From Lysinibacillus cavernae (GTDB taxonomy: Bacteria; Bacillota; Bacilli; Bacillales_A; Planococcaceae), in contig NZ_WMEF01000002.1 of NCBI RefSeq assembly GCF_009724685.1, positions 310,001 to 374,000 on the forward strand: DNA of 64,000 bases, written 5' to 3'. Numbering within the stretch: the stretch's first letter is position 1; every line of letters begins with the position of its first letter. Below, piece after piece: positions 61,468-64,000 of the stretch. The notes under the pieces were generated by a model. It ran no database searches. It was not told the origin of the DNA and worked only from the letters and a program-made list of their open reading frames with translations. The translations under genes and the position numbers were made by a program.

Positions 61468-62114
61468 TTATCATCGCCTCGCCAGTCCAATTGTTCTCTA
61501 CGTCTAAGATTGGAACGATTTGCGAATTCAATCTCCATTTGTAGGTGATCGATATCATTAGCAAGCGCATCCTTTAAATCAATTTGAATGGTATCATTTA
61601 AATTGGTCAAGGTTTCACGCGTCTTTGATAGCGTCAATTGAATTTCCTTATCCTTCACAGGCTGCTTTGATAGCATTGTATACTTATCTGTTAATTCCAC
61701 TGCGGAAGGTAAGTGCGCATAGAAAAATTGTTCCACATTATAAAATTTTCGTGGGTCTGTCTTTACAATTTTTACGATATTTTTTGAAATACGCGTCATT
61801 TCAAGTAATTGTTTAAAAGCGGATACAGAACGCACACGTAAATAGTTTTGACTTAATGTTTGAATGTACTTATTAGCTGTTGATAGCTGTGTTTCAATGT
61901 GCTTGAATTCTTCTTTTGTGATACCTGCTATTTGCATGACTTTCTTTTTTTGTCTATGTTTCAACAACGCTGTACTCGTCGCATATGAACCAGCAAACAG
62001 TAAACCACCAAGGAAGAATCCAGGATTTGCTGCAATCGTTGCGATAGAAACAGTTGTGAGCGAAATAAAGAAGCTAGCAGCATGTCTAGAAAAAAACTGT
62101 CCGACACTAAGCAT
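61464..62114 (-). CDS. xpaC: XpaC-family protein (5-bromo-4-chloroindolyl phosphate hydrolysis protein)
   Basis: 216 residues: two membrane segments near the N-terminus (FISLTTVSIATIAA and GFFLGGLLFAGSYATS), then a helical cytoplasmic region (KVMQIAGITKEEFKHIETQL, FYAHLPSAVELTDKY). Despite the family name, direct phosphatase activity is doubtful. AAGGAGGATG before the ATG at 62114 decides the start. Operon with yaaN. Confidence 0.9.
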   Translation of the reverse strand: MLSVGQFFSRHAASFFISLTTVSIATIAANPGFFLGGLLFAGSYATSTALLKHRQKKKVMQIAGITKEEFKHIETQLSTANKYIQTLSQNYLRVRSVSAFKQLLEMTRISKNIVKIVKTDPRKFYNVEQFFYAHLPSAVELTDKYTMLSKQPVKDKEIQLTLSKTRETLTNLNDTIQIDLKDALANDIDHLQMEIEFANRSNLRRREQLDWRGDDK

Positions 62115-62314
62115 TGTTTCATCCTCCTTGCTTTTCAATATGTCTATCTTCTTATACGAAATAATCGACATAAAGTTTCATTGAAAATAAAACCTTACAT
62201 AAATTTTACTTCTAATTGTTAACTTTCTCAATGATAATACACAGAAAAAACGAGTTGTTTCTATTAATACTATCGTACGAGGCTAATCCTTATATAGAAT
62301 TGCTAGATTTCTTT

Positions 62315-62443
62315 CTATGTGAGCAGTGCCGATAGTGGTACTTGCTCTTTTACATTCTCAAAATGATTTTTACTTATCGAAATAAAATAGATTGAAGCAT
62401 TAGCCTCAATCAAATTAAATAAACTTGCAACGCCATTTTCCAA
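62315..62443 (-). pseudogene. Possible gene remnant (42 codons)
   Basis: A stop-free minus-strand frame reads ENGVASLFNLIEANASIY, then FISISKNHFENVKEQVPLSA. Composition looks protein-like, but there is no ribosome site and it begins in the terminator of the acylphosphatase-like gene. Could be the leftover of a deleted gene, or chance. Confidence 0.2.
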
Positions 62444-62476
62444 AAAAGAAGAGCCAGACTAAACAATGTCTGACTC
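62443..62476 (-). terminator. Terminator of the acylphosphatase-like gene
   Basis: On the minus strand GAGTCAGAC and GTCTGGCTC pair (8 of 9) around ATTGTTTA, followed by TTCTTTTTTGG. The stem includes the last codons. Confidence 0.7.
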
Positions 62477-62740
62477 CATACGTACATATCCTTTTAAATC
62501 ATCGTACAGTTCTAACGAAAATGAATTGGAATCCGCTTGGAGACTAACGCCTTTTTGTACAAAAAGAAGGAATTCGTTAAGTGCTTTTTCTGAACCCTCC
62601 ACTTCCACCTCAATTTGTTCTGCGTCATTTAGTCTACAGTATCCTTTTAATCCTAATTCAATAGCCTTTTGCTTTATGAAGAAACGGTAGCCAGTGCCGT
62701 AAACATCACCAAAAAATTTTATACTTGCTCGTTTTTTCAA
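62459..62740 (-). CDS. Acylphosphatase-like protein
   Basis: 93 residues, small ferredoxin-like acylphosphatase fold. The phosphate loop G-D-V-Y-G-T-G-Y-R matches G-x-V-Q-G-V-G-Y-R and keeps the catalytic arginine. The second strand normally reads V-R-N with the catalytic asparagine; here it is CRLND, with the asparagine shifted by one residue, so activity is uncertain. AGGAGGTATTCGC lies before the ATG. Monocistronic. Confidence 0.8.
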   Translation of the reverse strand: MKKRASIKFFGDVYGTGYRFFIKQKAIELGLKGYCRLNDAEQIEVEVEGSEKALNEFLLFVQKGVSLQADSNSFSLELYDDLKGYVRMESDIV

Positions 62741-62784
62741 GCGAATACCTCCTACTAACTAGGGAGAGGGGGAAACCTCTCCGT

Positions 62785-64000
62785 TTATTGCATGACACGT
62801 TCTTTTTCTAAATAGGCGATTAAGTTATTAATATAATAGAGAACATGCTTAGAAGCCTCGTCCACCTCTTTTAGATGAACATCAGCTTGCTCAATCTTGC
62901 CCGCTTTATGAGCTTCAGCAGCTAACTTCGCAGATTCATGGACACGTAAATGATAGCCGTCTAAATCAAGATAATCCTGTAAATGGCCGAAACGTTCTAC
63001 TGTGCGAGTCGCTGTATACCACTTGCCAAGTCGACAGTCTCTATGAGAGGAAACATCGCCTGGTTCAACAGTTTCTAGGCCAAGGAACATGTTATAAATG
63101 CGCCATTTCCATAAAATATGATCAGCCTTCGATAATTGTAGCAGGGCAATAGATGAAAGCTGCACATTATTGTTGGCGATAATATCATTACGGAAACGAT
63201 TGATTTCTTTCCCTAATAAATGTATATCACTAGATGTATTATGGCTATAATCACGAATATCTTCTTGCAAACTTGAAATCTCAATCATTCTTGCAGAGAC
63301 TTCATCAATCGCAGCAGCTTGTTGCTGTGAAATCGCAGCGGTATTTGTCACATCTAAATTAATGCCCTCAATCGCATGAACAATGGCATTTAATAATGGT
63401 AACGAATCTTTTGCCTCAACGGTTGCTTCTTTAATAATAGCTGTCGTTTCCGTAATCGAGTTGGAAACATCATTGGAATAACTTTTTAAATGATGAACAT
63501 TCGCAGATACTTCGCTTAGAGCAGAGACTGTGTTTTCAGCAAGCTTTCGTACTTCCTGCGCAACAACCGCAAAGCCTTTCCCATGTTCGCCTGCACGTGC
63601 TGCTTCAATGGATGCATTTAGTGCGAGTAAATTGGTTTGATCAGCAATTTGATTGATTAACGTTACAACCTGCTCAATATCATTAACCCGTTTTTGCAGT
63701 TCGGAAAATGATTTTACAATGGAAGTAAACGTTTCTTCTGTTTTGAATATTTCTGTTAAGGCATGCTCAATGGCATTTTTTCCTTTCGTCGCATGATCAA
63801 CAGATTCTGTCGTTTTCTCAGATATATGGGAAGACATGCGAGCTACCTCATTTATAGAAGCGGCGATCTGTTCAGTTGCAGCAGTGGAGGATTGAATTTC
63901 CTCATTTTGCTTATCTAAACTAAATACTAAATCCTTCATGTACATAATTTTGGCATTGACATCCATTAATGAGGATATTTCTCCCACTACATTTTCAATT
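62785..64000 (-). CDS. Chemoreceptor with C-terminal CZB zinc-binding domain (5' end beyond the window)
   Basis: At least 405 residues; the frame is open to the right edge. Signalling domain with the hairpin tip [20 protein letters not shown] and [10 protein letters not shown], without visible membrane segments in the part seen. The C-terminal about 120 residues are a chemoreceptor zinc-binding (CZB) domain: [18 protein letters not shown] and HLRVHES supply the usual His-Cys-His-His ligands. CZB receptors respond to zinc, hypochlorite or pH. May be soluble; the missing N-terminus prevents a decision. Confidence 0.92.
   Translation of the reverse strand, partial: IENVVGEISSLMDVNAKIMYMKDLVFSLDKQNEEIQSSTAATEQIAASINEVARMSSHISEKTTESVDHATKGKNAIEHALTEIFKTEETFTSIVKSFSELQKRVNDIEQVVTLINQIADQTNLLALNASIEAARAGEHGKGFAVVAQEVRKLAENTVSALSEVSANVHHLKSYSNDVSNSITETTAIIKEATVEAKDSLPLLNAIVHAIEGINLDVTNTAAISQQQAAAIDEVSARMIEISSLQEDIRDYSHNTSSDIHLLGKEINRFRNDIIANNNVQLSSIALLQLSKADHILWKWRIYNMFLGLETVEPGDVSSHRDCRLGKWYTATRTVERFGHLQDYLDLDGYHLRVHESAKLAAEAHKAGKIEQADVHLKEVDEASKHVLYYINNLIAYLEKERVMQ

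Noticed and set aside
1-64000. Defence island, prophage or toxin-antitoxin system
   Set aside because: No restriction, Abi, retron, CBASS, integrase, capsid or paired toxin-antitoxin genes were recognised on either strand.

Overview
The window is an AT-rich chromosomal segment of an endospore-forming Firmicute of the Bacillaceae/Planococcaceae type, most like Lysinibacillus. This assignment is inferred from gene content and style: a tricistronic GerA-type germinant receptor, a CtpB-like sporulation protease, DeoD, odhA-odhB, XpaC/YaaN, a lysine (L-box) riboswitch, strong AGGAGG ribosome sites, frequent GTG/TTG starts, and T-rich intrinsic terminators. I see no rRNA, tRNA, CRISPR array, intact insertion sequence or prophage.

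Layout. 1-600 is a degenerate tandem repeat (about 21-bp units inside an exact 103-bp higher-order period) that carries no credible gene. 0.6-7.8 kb: a membrane chemoreceptor (-), a YozE-like protein, DeoD behind a 16-bp perfect palindrome, a DUF4279 protein (-), a cysteine-rich YVTN beta-propeller with a sigma-K-like -10 (-), a TetR regulator with two candidate operators, and an acetyltransferase. 8-11 kb is an iron locus: an AraC regulator fused to a siderophore-binding domain, then a Fur-boxed siderophore-binding lipoprotein with no permease or ATPase beside it. 11-24.5 kb holds small accessory genes (acetyltransferases, NUDIX, DUF2306, DUF421, serine hydrolase, PhzF, MATE, phosphatase, DUFs). 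It includes three damaged genes: a lipoprotein frameshifted in a T7 run, a three-segment small membrane protein with three one-base homopolymer shifts, and a DUF6176 gene cut by one amber codon. 24.8-33.7 kb: a very large two-kinase hybrid sensor, an EamA exporter divergent from an Lrp/AsnC regulator, a VOC protein, small secreted proteins, DinB and LysE. 34-40.6 kb: FabZ, polysaccharide deacetylase, a YoaP-like acetyltransferase, the CtpB-like protease, a CobW-type metallochaperone, and a CAP-domain secreted protein behind four phased WalR-type half-sites. 40.8-44.3 kb is the germination operon. 44.4-52.3 kb: a second MATE pump, a MurG paralogue, an acetyltransferase, a PAS-GGDEF diguanylate cyclase and an OmpR-type two-component pair. 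52.5-56.8 kb is odhA-odhB. 57.0-59.9 kb is a lysine-riboswitch-controlled ABC transporter for a basic amino acid. 60-64 kb: a 31-residue membrane peptide, DUF6501, xpaC-yaaN, an acylphosphatase-like protein, and a CZB-domain chemoreceptor running off the right edge.

How the genes work together. The clear functional units are odhA-odhB (TCA cycle), the lysine importer operon, the gerA-type operon, the two-component pair, xpaC-yaaN, the EamA/Lrp divergent pair, and the AraC-SBP regulator with its Fur-boxed lipoprotein. The rest is a patchwork of single genes separated by strong terminators. It includes six GNAT acetyltransferases and four small-molecule exporters. I did not find a defence island or a convincing undescribed multi-gene system. 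The most interesting signals are regulatory (the WalR array, the odhA and deoD inverted repeats), structural (the 103-bp array, a duplicated terminator-bearing repeat) and evolutionary (three broken genes, two overlooked small ORFs).
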